A stretch of DNA of 64,000 nt from Adiantum capillus-veneris (Eukaryota > Streptophyta > Polypodiopsida > Polypodiales > Pteridaceae), in NCBI GenBank assembly GCA_014529385.2, contig CM043945.1, forward strand, positions 94,184,612 through 94,248,611. Reading direction: 5' to 3'. A program made the translations under genes and the position numbers. The notes below the pieces were generated by a model. That model was given only the letters and a program-made list of their open reading frames with translations. It ran no database searches and had not been told where the DNA came from. This document shows, one piece after another, positions 44,183 through 53,986 of this stretch; position 1 is the stretch's first letter; every line of letters starts with the position of its first letter.

Positions 44183-46372
44183 CTAGAGGTTTAACATCTT
44201 TGTAAGAGAAGGTGCCTCCTTTTCCTCATGTTGTTTTATCTTCTCCTCAGATTCGGTAAGCTTCTCAGCTAAGGATTTTTTCTCTCGTTCCCTGCGTGCT
44301 TTCATCCTAGTATTTCTAGCTTTCCAACTATTTCGTTTGCTCTTGGTTTTCTGACTAGGTGCGTCTGTCTTTGGTCCATCATTTGTCTTTGGACTCATGT
44401 TAGTTTTTGTGTTCTTTGTCTCTGGATTCTCATCAGCTTTCTTTTGAGCTTGTGCTCTCGTAACCACTTGAACTGGTACAACATTTTCATTTTCTGAGCT
44501 ACTAGGGAGCTGAACAATCCCTAATACATTTGTCGTGCTTTTCCTGATTTGGTTTGGGTTTTTCGGGCAATCGGGGATCAAGTGAGTGATGCCACACTCA
44601 AGAAAATAGGCATTTACTTCAGTGATCTCCGTATGAGCACATTGTTTGACCAAGTGGTTGTCACGACTTTTGTGACAATCTGTCTCTGGCTGAGGAGATT
44701 CTTTTAGCATTTCCTCTTGGCTATAAGCAAGCTTTGACCTAGATAAGCCGTTATTTGCAATGAATCGCAATGTCCTTTCGTCCATTTCATACCTTCTTTG
44801 TTTCAACTGAAACTCAAGAGGTGGAGGTTGTACCGGCCTCACCACTCCATGTGTTTCTCTCACATTTTGTTGCTCCGAAGGGTAGTACTCACTTTGGTTG
44901 CTATACCACATTGTAGCGGGTACTGGCGTTGGTTTATTTGATGCTTCCATCATTGGCATGTATCTCATGTCTACCGGCATTCTAGCACATGGCAGTGGAG
45001 GTTGTTGTCCTAAGACAAGTTGTGGCCTTAAAACTCCTACTAGTCCTGGCACATTCCCCGTAATGTATCTAGGTGTAGTAGGTGCTTCTACAACAGGTTG
45101 TACATACCTCTCCCTAGCATTTTCGATGCTATAATAGCACTCTTCCCCCGTATGGTTCGTCCATTTTCTCTCAATTTCACACCACTTCGGCTCTCCCGAA
45201 TTAGACCTTACAAGAGGAATCAACCTCTTGACCAAGTTTTCGATAAGCTTTTCTTGATCAATAGGTGTCGTTGGCTTGGCAATGGACTCACTTATCTCTG
45301 AAACACTATGCTGAGAGGATGTGTCATCTCCTTGACTCTTTAAGTCCTTTTCTTTGTATGCCTCACAGTTATCCACTAGATAAACAGCTTCTTTGATCAA
45401 CTCGTTTAGCGTCATCCTCCTTATCATATGCAGATCCTTCTGAAGGCCCGCATGTCTCATTCCCTGGATAAAGATCAACATCAGTCGTGCTTGCGTAGGT
45501 AATTCCGCTCTCGGACAGAGCTTAACATATCTCTTGAGCCGTAATGATGCTTTGCGTACTGATTCATCCTCTTTCTGTTTGAATCTATGGATTTGCGAGA
45601 CCGTGTTGTGAGCAATGCCTTTTGGCGAGAATTCTTTAATAAACTCCTCAAACAGCTCATCTAGGGTCTCAAAATCCCATTTTTCCACCGAGTCAAACCA
45701 TGTAGCTGCATCATCTTCTAGAGTCAATCCAAATCCCGCAAACTGTGTCGCAAAATCTGAAACTTCCTCTGCTCTAATCACTCTTCTAAAAGCCGTTACG
45801 TGATCTCTCGGATCTTTATCTCTAGAGTAATTTTTTTTTACCCATTTCTGGACTTGGGATGGTCTAACTCGTGGACTATCTACAAGTCTAACCAGAGACT
45901 CTCGCAATCCTTCTCTCGTTATCGCTCTTGAAGGGAATCCTGGTGGCTCTCTTCTTGGAATTCCTACAGGAATTCTCGTGTTTGGTGGAGGCATTTGTGG
46001 TCCTTCATTGACCAAATATCCACCTCTTTCTAGTACAGTCTGTGGATTTGTTCTTTCTACAACTCTGTATTCTCGTCCATACTTGTCGACAACTATAGAT
46101 CTCCATTGACAATCGACTCCGTATGTGTAGACATATAAGAGCTTGTAATCCGTTATCTCTTCTAGGTATGGATCTGAGCACCTATAAAGATTGAACTCAT
46201 TGTCGTCAATGTATCTATATAGTCCTTCACTCTCATGACCAATCATCCAAACTCTCTCAACATGATGGATCTTTATCAATTGCAAGATTGGAAGATCCAT
46301 TGTGGGAGGATATTCCTCTATTGTCGGGATCTCCAAGCTTGTGTAAGCTACGTTTGAATCTAGGGTAGACAT
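44183..46372 (-). CDS. G2 Gag (729 codons)
   Basis: An ATG at 46372 opens a continuous frame. The centre is a retrotransposon Gag domain (ATWFDSVEKWDFETLDELFEEF, here split by naming only its ends: ATWFDSVEKW to ELFEEF; then RFKQKEDESV and LMLIFIQGMRHAGL), with a proline-rich segment and a basic C terminus (RNSWKARNTRMKARRERE). Only vestiges of zinc knuckles remain: ECGITHLIPDC aligns with the last knuckle of TRG Gag but has lost its first Cys. Gag would form the particle; no enzyme for copying is encoded in G2. The leader just upstream of the ATG is where copia-2 inserted. Confidence 0.85.
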   Translation of the reverse strand: MSTLDSNVAYTSLEIPTIEEYPPTMDLPILQLIKIHHVERVWMIGHESEGLYRYIDDNEFNLYRCSDPYLEEITDYKLLYVYTYGVDCQWRSIVVDKYGREYRVVERTNPQTVLERGGYLVNEGPQMPPPNTRIPVGIPRREPPGFPSRAITREGLRESLVRLVDSPRVRPSQVQKWVKKNYSRDKDPRDHVTAFRRVIRAEEVSDFATQFAGFGLTLEDDAATWFDSVEKWDFETLDELFEEFIKEFSPKGIAHNTVSQIHRFKQKEDESVRKASLRLKRYVKLCPRAELPTQARLMLIFIQGMRHAGLQKDLHMIRRMTLNELIKEAVYLVDNCEAYKEKDLKSQGDDTSSQHSVSEISESIAKPTTPIDQEKLIENLVKRLIPLVRSNSGEPKWCEIERKWTNHTGEECYYSIENARERYVQPVVEAPTTPRYITGNVPGLVGVLRPQLVLGQQPPLPCARMPVDMRYMPMMEASNKPTPVPATMWYSNQSEYYPSEQQNVRETHGVVRPVQPPPLEFQLKQRRYEMDERTLRFIANNGLSRSKLAYSQEEMLKESPQPETDCHKSRDNHLVKQCAHTEITEVNAYFLECGITHLIPDCPKNPNQIRKSTTNVLGIVQLPSSSENENVVPVQVVTRAQAQKKADENPETKNTKTNMSPKTNDGPKTDAPSQKTKSKRNSWKARNTRMKARREREKKSLAEKLTESEEKIKQHEEKEAPSLTKMLNL

Positions 46373-46468
46373 GATTTCTGGGCTTAAGAGCTTTTGCTTG
46401 GTTCAAGTAGACTTAGTCCACTGTGTTCAAGTGCTTTGGTTAGGGAAAAGTTGAAACTATGTCCAAAA

Positions 46469-46695
46469 TGTTGGAATTAGGGTTGCAGAGAAACACACAC
46501 AACTTGGAGAAGACGAAGGAAGCTCAAGGCACACAATAGAGAGTGTGTTACTTAGTGTGCAATGGAAAGATTGATAGCCCTAGAGTGATGGGCGTATATA
46601 CAATGCACGGGGGAAAAAACCTCCTAAAGAGGGAAAAAATGCCCCGGCGGTCCTAGTGTGTTCACACACATCACTACCACATGTATATGGTAACA
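46469..46695 (-). repeat. Copia-2 3' LTR (227 bp)
   Basis: TGTTGGAATTAGGG to TATGGTAACA on the plus strand; it differs from the other LTR at about one base, so the insertion is recent. A polypurine tract (minus strand AAGGGGGATT) adjoins at 46696-46705. Confidence 0.95.
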
Positions 46696-46770
46696 AATCC
46701 CCCTTGGAGTGATGCGGTGAACGAGAGCTGGCACATGAGTAAAGGGAAGTGCCATGCCCTGAGGACAGGA

Positions 46771-48825
46771 TCAGTCCACAAAGGGGAGTAAGCCCAAAGC
46801 TTTACGGAAAGCTTCAAGCTTCTCACGAGACAATGCCTTTGTGAAAAGATCTGCAAGGTTGTCCTGTGTTGGCACATAAGCCAAGCTGATCTCTCCTGCT
46901 GAGAGCCTCTCCCTGACATAGTGGTAATGCACCTCAATGTGCTTTGTGCGAGCATGAAAAACTGGGTTCCTCGCAACTGCCAATGCGCTCTGACTGTCAG
47001 TGTAGATAGTGTTGGCAGTGTCCTGTCCAACACCCAAGTCAGCCATAAGGCGTCTGAGCCATACACACTCAACCGTAGCTGTGAAGACTGCCCTGTTCTC
47101 AGCCTCACAACTCGAAGTGGCCACAGTAGGTTGCTTCTTGCTCAACCATGATATACATGAACTGCCAAGCATGAAACAAAAACCACTTGCGGACACTCGC
47201 GTGTCAAAACAACCAGCCCAATCTGAGTCCGAAAAAGCATGTAAGTCTGGCGGCAATGATCCCCCCTTGGGATAAAACAAGCCAAGATGTAAAGTGCCAC
47301 TAAGGTAGCGGAAAATCCTCGTGACAGCCTAACAATGCTTAGACCCTGGGCTATGCATAAATCTGCTGACCTGCGAGACTGCAAACTGAATATCTGGCCT
47401 CATGTTGCATACATAAATGAGGCAGCCAACAGCAGTTTGGTAAAGAGTGACATCAGCAGGATCGCCAGCATCATGTAGACTCAACTTCAAACCTGTTTCC
47501 ATGGGAGTGGCAATAGGTTTGCAATCCTCAAGTCCAAACTTACATAGCAATGTCTCTATGTAACTTTTTTGACACAAGGCAATACCACCATCACACTGCT
47601 TAAACTGTATACCCAAGTAATGATGCAACAGCCCCAAATCTTTCATCCTGAAAGTAGCATTCAAATCAACCTTAAATTCAGCAATATGTCTCTCATTTGG
47701 TCCAGTGATCAGCAAACCATCAACATAAAGAACCACAATGAGAAATACATCATCCTCACGCTTTACATACAATGTGCTTTCTGTTGGACTGTTACGAAAG
47801 CCTCGTTTAACCAAATGAGTGTCAGCTTTCTCATACCAAGCACGAGGAGATTGCTTCAACCCATACAAAGCCTTCTTACATTTGCACACTTTGTCCTCTT
47901 GTCCTTTTATGACAAAACCGCGTGGCTGCGTTACATAAACTTCCTCAAATATGTCACCATTCAAGAAAGCAGTAACAATGTCTGATTGATGTACATCCCA
48001 ACCAAAATGAGCTGCCAATGCACATAGAAAACGCACAGTAGTCATACGACAAGTGGGAGCAAAAGTCTCTTCATAATCTATGCCTTTTTGTTGTGCATAA
48101 CCCTTTGCAACAAGTCGAGCCTTATGGCGATCGATCTCACCATCCGGCTTGCATTTCAACTTGTAAACCCACTTCGTACCAATGGCCTTTTTGCCAGGAG
48201 GCAAATCACATAAAGTCCATGTGTCATTCTCTATAAGTGCATCATATTCTGATTTCATGGCAGCAATCCAATTTTCTGAATTCTGTGCTTCATCAAAAGA
48301 CAGAGGCTCCTCAACATCATGTAAACTAGACACAGCCAAAGCATAACAATCTGATGCATAAGATGCATGGCGAGAGCCTGAACGAGTACGACTAGATAAA
48401 GGTGCATCCAATTTACTGTCACGCAAAGTGTGCACCAGCCATTTTGGCATACCTCTAGCCTGCTCATTTTCAGCCCTTTCCTCATCAAGTACATCATGTA
48501 CATCTGCATCAGTAATAGGCTGTTCTAAAACATTTTCAGAAACCCCCATAGGCTGTACATTTGCCTCATTGGAACTTACATTCGTATTTCCACCACTGAA
48601 AAGAGGCAACAAAGTGTCATAAATGTCCTGTGAACTTACATTACTATCTCTAGTACATGACAGCAAGGGTTGAACAGAATCTTCCACAAACACTACATCC
48701 CGTGAAACCAGAATACGTTTTGTTTGCGGATGATACAACCTGTAACCTTTGCTTTCAGCACTATAACCAACAAAAATACATTTGACAGCCTTATCATCCA
48801 ATTTTCTGCGTTGCACTTGTGGCAC
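46771..48825 (-). pseudogene. Copia-2 pol, 3' half: integrase end, RT, RNase H
   Basis: Continues the polyprotein from 57640 across TRG: joining the two sides at GGCAC restores an uninterrupted frame through the integrase C-terminal part. RT has KWVYKLKCKPDGE, DIVTAFLNGD and GLKQSPRAWY, but the catalytic motif reads LYVDGLL: the second Asp of YVDD is Gly (about 47715-47725). A TAG at 47329-47331 stands where the family has a conserved Trp before the RNase H-proximal helix. RNase H follows (SDSDWAGC, CEAENRAV, DSQSALAVARN). The altered YVDD alone should abolish reverse transcription. Confidence 0.92.
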
Positions 48826-49110
48826 TGTTAACCCTCACGGCACACGGACACCCTATGATCTATAAACGTTGTATTATTTAGAGTCAAGTACCGGGCTTGT
48901 CGGACCAATAGGGAAAGGTAGAGTGATCGCCGATGAGAGGCGCACTTTAACTTGGACATTCAAGAGATTAGTTGGTTAAGCATGGGCGCCCAAGTGTGAA
49001 TGGGGTGAGCTCCTATAAAAGCCAACTAAACCTAATTTTTACTCATTCTCTCATTTGTGCAATTGAAGAGTGCTCTTGCTCCATCTCCATCTTCTTCTTC
49101 TTCACCTCCT

Positions 49111-49151
<41 letters not shown>

Positions 49152-49401
49152 GAGAGTGTGTGTGCGATCGAGCATTACGAAGGCACGACGGCGGCGAAGC
49201 GGTTGAGCGCGGCACGACTGCAGCTTCTTCTTCATCGCGGCGAGGAATCCACCACGAAGGCGAGCGTAGAGCGGTGAGTGACACACCCTTTGTTCTCTTG
49301 AGCTTGCTAGTTTAGGCTTGTTGTGTGCTTGGAGCCGTTTGTGGCTCGCACACGGTGTATTGGCAAGTCCCTTGCTTCGACAGTGCGGCAAGGAGCGCAC
49401 A
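48826..49401 (+). repeat. TRG 5' LTR (576 bp)
   Basis: TGTTAACCCTCACGG to GGAGCGCACA. TATAAAA at 49014-49020, then a GT/GA compound microsatellite (about 49111-49156) downstream of the box. It differs from the 3' LTR at about three bases plus microsatellite length. Confidence 0.95.
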
Positions 49402-49405
49402 TTTT

Positions 49406-49424
49406 TTGCGCCGCTGCCGGGGAT
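49406..49424 (+). other. TRG primer binding site, tRNA-Asp-like
   Basis: TTGCGCCGCTGCCGGGGAT starts four bases after the LTR. It is a variant of the tRNA-Asp site used by plant Athila/Tat elements, with T for G in the leading TGG. Confidence 0.75.
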
Positions 49425-50257
49425 ATGCCCTACACTAAGCTTGGTTAGCACTTTACGCTTCCTTGTGGTGCAATTTCTATCATAGGAAAGGCAGGGAAGG
49501 AGTGTGTGGAGATTTCTTTTTTTTGCGTTTTCTGTCAAGTTTCAATTTCTGCTATTGTCTGTGCTTTTTCAATTTTTTGCATTTCTTGCCTTTTTTTCAA
49601 TTTCCTGCAATTTCTGCATTTTCAATTTCGGCGGTTCCAATTTCTGCAATTTCCAACATTTCTGCGTTTTTTCAATTTCTGCGTTTTCTGCAATTCCAAA
49701 AAAAACAAAAAGAAACAAAAAAACAAAAAAAAAACGGAAATTAAAAACGCGAGTGAGAGGGCGGCGAAATTTTTCGAAAATAAAAAACGTGACTCTTAAA
49801 ACGGACGGGTTGGTTTGTATAAAAGATAGATCGGGATCATTTTCCCAAGCCCAAGCCCAAGCCCAGGCCCAGGCCTCAGTCCTCAGTCTTATGATATATA
49901 CTAGACTCACTCTTATATATATACCCTACTCCCTCAAGAGAGAATGAGAGCATGTGGGACAAGTCCTCCACTCTCCTCCTTTCTCTTCCCACTTGCACCC
50001 TTAGACTTTCTAGTTTGGGCCTAGTTCCCTACTGGAAATTGACAGTTTTAGGGATTCCGAGGGCATAGAGTGACCAAACGGAGGGCTGTAAAGCACGAAA
50101 CGACCCTCTGACCGATACGCTCGTTTCGAGCTATCACACGGCCCATTCCACGACACGCTCTAAAAAATATAGCAAAAAAACAAACAAAAAGCACGCTAAA
50201 AACTAGTCACAAGGCCTCCTAGAGCAGCTTTTTGACACCTTAGGGTATCAAAAGCAC
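49425..50257 (+). other. TRG leader
   Basis: Untranslated leader with a degenerate TTTCTGCAATTTC-type repeat (about 49540-49695), an A-rich block, and a CCCAAG/CCCAGG hexamer repeat (about 49847-49875). Short frames here arise from the repeats. Possible packaging or RNA-structure region; nothing more can be said. Confidence 0.5.
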
Positions 50258-53200
50258 ATGCACTTACGCTCTGGACGAGTGTTAGAGCACGATCACATTG
50301 GTAGTGCCTCTGTTCATACGGACGCCCATTACCCATCCACGATAGGATCTAGACCCTCAGCGGGGACACAAGGTAGCACCACCCAAGACCCTAAAATAGC
50401 CGCTAGTGATTCCTCCTCCGACTCAGAAATCAAGGAAGCATACCCTACCCAAAACACTGAGAGAGAAGGCCATGCACCTCCCGAAGCTCCACAGCCTAGT
50501 ACTAGTATGTTTAGCCGTTTCATGGAAACATTAGGTAGAGCTACTCGCTCGGAACCTGATGCAAATGAAGCACACGAAGGGGGTGGGGAAGTGGACTCTC
50601 CTTTCACATCGCACGTGGACCCCACACCCCCAAAGAGTGTCCATGTGGATATCCTGCCAACTTCTTACCAAGAGGGCCCTGTTGAGCTGCCTCCTTCAGA
50701 AGTTCCCTCTAGAGTACCGTTGGTGACAAGTAAAACCACGGGGAGAAACATTGCTTCTACCTCACAAGAAACCATTAACACGTCGACTCTAGAAGGATTG
50801 TACATTAATGATCATTGGACATACGACCTCCACACTGAGGTGTTGACGGATCTACACTCTGGCCACGCCTACCATGTAGGATGGATAGAGATTGTACAAT
50901 CCACCTCTAGTGCCACGAGCATCGAAGATCAACAGAAAATGATCTGTAATGTTATCCATGGAATTATTCAATCAGAAAGGCAAAACCGAGGGGTAAATAT
51001 ACACTCAACTGGCCCCATGAGATTTCTGGATACAAGCAAGGCTCAACAGCCTACTCTATCTCAAATGGAGACTCCTCTAATGAGCCCCATGGACCCATCT
51101 TACGTCATTTCACCTGGGGTCTCTATGCAATCTGAGCCTCCGAGCGACAACTTTAGCTTCCCTAACTTGGCTCAACCCTCTATTAAGGAAAACCCAGTGC
51201 TCACTCCAGGGATAAGCCTGACAGAGAATGTACCGATGACATCTACGGTTAGCGCAGTGCCACTACCTAGTGTCGTAGTACCTAATATGGGGCCTCGACC
51301 ATATGTGCCTCTAGCCCCTTATGCACACATGGCCCCCACACCTCCAATTGTACCACTTGCTTATGCTCCTCGAGTGCCGCTCCCTAGCCCTTATCCGAGT
51401 GGACCTATGCCCCGTTATGTTCCATATCCTGCATCATCCACACATATGCCAAGACCGGCACCCGTTCCTCTCCCACATATGATTCCAAGAGTACCTCCAC
51501 CGGCCCTGCCTCCTCACATAGGTGACTTGGCAGCGTTTGCTCAAACCATAGGTCGATCTATCGCGGAAAATATGCGTCACGCATCTGATAGAGAGCCTAG
51601 AAGTAAGGCAGTACAAATTGCCAAACTCACGCAAAAATTCAATGGGGACGAAGATGCTAGGAAACACATTGAAGTGTTTGAACAAGTATGTGATTCCTTA
51701 GGGGAACGCAAGGAACTACATAAGTGCAATGCCTTAAGCTTGACATTAAGTGGGAAGGCTGGAGATTGGTATAGAACCCTAAGGGTGGACGAGAAAACAA
51801 TCTACCCTACCCTTCGAAGGTTGTTTCTAAAGGAGTACATACGAGAAGGTGTGCTTTGGGGTGTAGCATCTCAGCTACAGAAGGCCGAACGTAAGGAAGG
51901 AGAGTCAGTAAGGGACTTCATTAGTCGTCTAAAGCACTTAAACTCTCGTTGCCCTGTAAATGAGCGCTTCAACAATAACCAACTGCTTGATCGATTCATT
52001 CGAGGGTTGAGGAATGAAGGAATCTATAATGGACTAGTGATTAGAGGTATCACAACCTGGGAAGATGTCACTGCCAATGCAATCCAATTAGAGGACAACT
52101 TGATGATAGCAGGCATGAGGGTGTCTACTGACACAAGATCCACTAGCTCACAAGCCATTGAGTATGAACCCATGACTGCAATGCCCATTGCCAATGAGCC
52201 AAAGGTATTTGAGACATTCTTGACAGACCTCACCAAGGCAATCCAAGAGTCTCTTAAGGATAATCGACCCCCTCAAAATAGTCACATGTATCCAAGAAGG
52301 GAGCAACAATGGTGTTCCATTTGCTTAGGTCCACATAGCACTAGTGAGTGCCCTACGTTTAGAGTAAAATTTAATGGAACTTGCAACGCATGTGGTAGGT
52401 ATGGTCACCAAGCTAAGGATTGTTTAATGATCAAACGTATGATGGCAAATAGACCACCTGTAGCCTGGACGGATGCGCCTCGAGCTCCTGTATTGATGCC
52501 TACTCCACCTGTTGAGCAACTACCGCAACACATGGTCCCTAGATCTCAAAATGTTGTACAAGCTACACCGCTACCACCTCCTGTGCTAGGACCGCAGCCC
52601 CCGCATCCAAGAGTCGCCCCTATGAACCAAGTGGGTTGCGAGCCATCAAATGCTTATCCAGATAGCTGTGAGGAGGAAATAGACACTAGTATTGCCTATG
52701 GACTTGATACATTGGAAGAATGTCCTATATACTACATGGAAGATTGTTGGGGGCAAGTCAAGCCGGTTTATCAAGCTGCTGCTCTCGCATCCAGAGGTCA
52801 AAATATCAACACCCAGGCTAGGAGGCCACCTCTTCAATGCTACGAGTGTGGTGGACCACATCGAGCAGCGGAGTGCCCTATTAGGCTGCAAAAGAATGCT
52901 GCACAGATGCAAATGAATCAAGGGAGCACGTCTGCAATGCCAATACTCACATGTAATCGTTGTGGCATAGATCACTTGATTTCCCAATGCCCCTATAACC
53001 CAAATGCGCCTAAAATCACACCCTTGAATTTGGTCGAAATTGCTAGTGTGACATCGCCAATACCACCCGTCGCACCCGCTTATGCGATTACACGGTCCAT
53101 GCTTCAAGGGCCAGGACATATCCTCGAAGAGAGAGATACCGCGTCAGTTATCCAAGCAAAGAAAAAGAAGACACGAAGGAAGAAGTCACAGAATACGGAA

Positions 53201-53956
53201 AATTCAAAGCCAAGTTCCAAAACAAACATAGGAACAGGAGATGACCCCGTGTATATGAATGACCTCGAGGATGATTTAGATTCAGTCAAGACAATGGAGA
53301 CTAGAACCAATACCACAAAGGGAAAGACCGACAAAGAAAACCGTAACATGGAACCAAATGAAAACCGAATAAGAGAAAACCATAAAGAGCCTCTGAAAAC
53401 ACCACAAGTGTTTCCAAATCCAATCCAAGACCCCCAAGATAAACCGCAGAGGCAAAAAGGGAAGAATCGTAAAAAGAAGATTGGGACGTACCCAAACCCA
53501 GTAGACGAGATTGAGCAGGTGAAACATCTAAGAGGTTTAGTGGAGGAGACTCAAAGAAAACTAGAACCAGAACCCATGCAGGTCAAAATTCATGACACAG
53601 TGTTTCCCACGCAAGTTCATCCACCCCACATGAACCATAGACCATTAGCCATATCTAGTATCATCCAAGAAGGGAGTGAGGACGGGACGTCAGAAAGTGA
53701 GCATACACCTTTCTTGTTGGAAAGGATGTTTAACGAAGGAATACCTGATCCCATTGAGGAATATGAGATTCCATCCTCACCAGTTCCTAGTCAAGGACCT
53801 ACACCCTGCAAAACGCCAATGAATGTTGCCAAACTAGTGGACTTCATGTCTTCTGAGGTCCGAACCACGATCATAGCAAAGCTGTATGGAGATCCTGAGT
53901 TATTCCTTGCACTTCGAGCATTCCTTAACGGAGAGCTACGAACGGGATTACCGTAG
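50258..53956 (+). CDS. TRG Gag (1232 codons) with four zinc knuckles
   Basis: ATG at 50258, open to TAG at 53954. The N-terminal 390 residues are low-complexity and proline-rich (from about residue 330, many P, Y and M). A retrotransposon Gag domain lies at about 450-630 (KLTQKFNGDEDARKHIEVFE start, then LSGKAGDWYRTL and FIRGLRNEGIYNGLV). Four knuckles follow: CSICLGPHSTSEC, CNACGRYGHQAKDC, CYECGGPHRAAEC and CNRCGIDHLISQC. A long lysine-rich linker ends the chain. Most plant Gags have one or two knuckles and are half this length. It should form the particle and bind RNA. The next ORF is in the same frame, after this single TAG. Confidence 0.88.
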   Translation: MHLRSGRVLEHDHIGSASVHTDAHYPSTIGSRPSAGTQGSTTQDPKIAASDSSSDSEIKEAYPTQNTEREGHAPPEAPQPSTSMFSRFMETLGRATRSEPDANEAHEGGGEVDSPFTSHVDPTPPKSVHVDILPTSYQEGPVELPPSEVPSRVPLVTSKTTGRNIASTSQETINTSTLEGLYINDHWTYDLHTEVLTDLHSGHAYHVGWIEIVQSTSSATSIEDQQKMICNVIHGIIQSERQNRGVNIHSTGPMRFLDTSKAQQPTLSQMETPLMSPMDPSYVISPGVSMQSEPPSDNFSFPNLAQPSIKENPVLTPGISLTENVPMTSTVSAVPLPSVVVPNMGPRPYVPLAPYAHMAPTPPIVPLAYAPRVPLPSPYPSGPMPRYVPYPASSTHMPRPAPVPLPHMIPRVPPPALPPHIGDLAAFAQTIGRSIAENMRHASDREPRSKAVQIAKLTQKFNGDEDARKHIEVFEQVCDSLGERKELHKCNALSLTLSGKAGDWYRTLRVDEKTIYPTLRRLFLKEYIREGVLWGVASQLQKAERKEGESVRDFISRLKHLNSRCPVNERFNNNQLLDRFIRGLRNEGIYNGLVIRGITTWEDVTANAIQLEDNLMIAGMRVSTDTRSTSSQAIEYEPMTAMPIANEPKVFETFLTDLTKAIQESLKDNRPPQNSHMYPRREQQWCSICLGPHSTSECPTFRVKFNGTCNACGRYGHQAKDCLMIKRMMANRPPVAWTDAPRAPVLMPTPPVEQLPQHMVPRSQNVVQATPLPPPVLGPQPPHPRVAPMNQVGCEPSNAYPDSCEEEIDTSIAYGLDTLEECPIYYMEDCWGQVKPVYQAAALASRGQNINTQARRPPLQCYECGGPHRAAECPIRLQKNAAQMQMNQGSTSAMPILTCNRCGIDHLISQCPYNPNAPKITPLNLVEIASVTSPIPPVAPAYAITRSMLQGPGHILEERDTASVIQAKKKKTRRKKSQNTENSKPSSKTNIGTGDDPVYMNDLEDDLDSVKTMETRTNTTKGKTDKENRNMEPNENRIRENHKEPLKTPQVFPNPIQDPQDKPQRQKGKNRKKKIGTYPNPVDEIEQVKHLRGLVEETQRKLEPEPMQVKIHDTVFPTQVHPPHMNHRPLAISSIIQEGSEDGTSESEHTPFLLERMFNEGIPDPIEEYEIPSSPVPSQGPTPCKTPMNVAKLVDFMSSEVRTTIIAKLYGDPELFLALRAFLNGELRTGLP

Positions 53957-53986
53957 TTTGCGCAACCAAATAGGCCTAACTCGATT

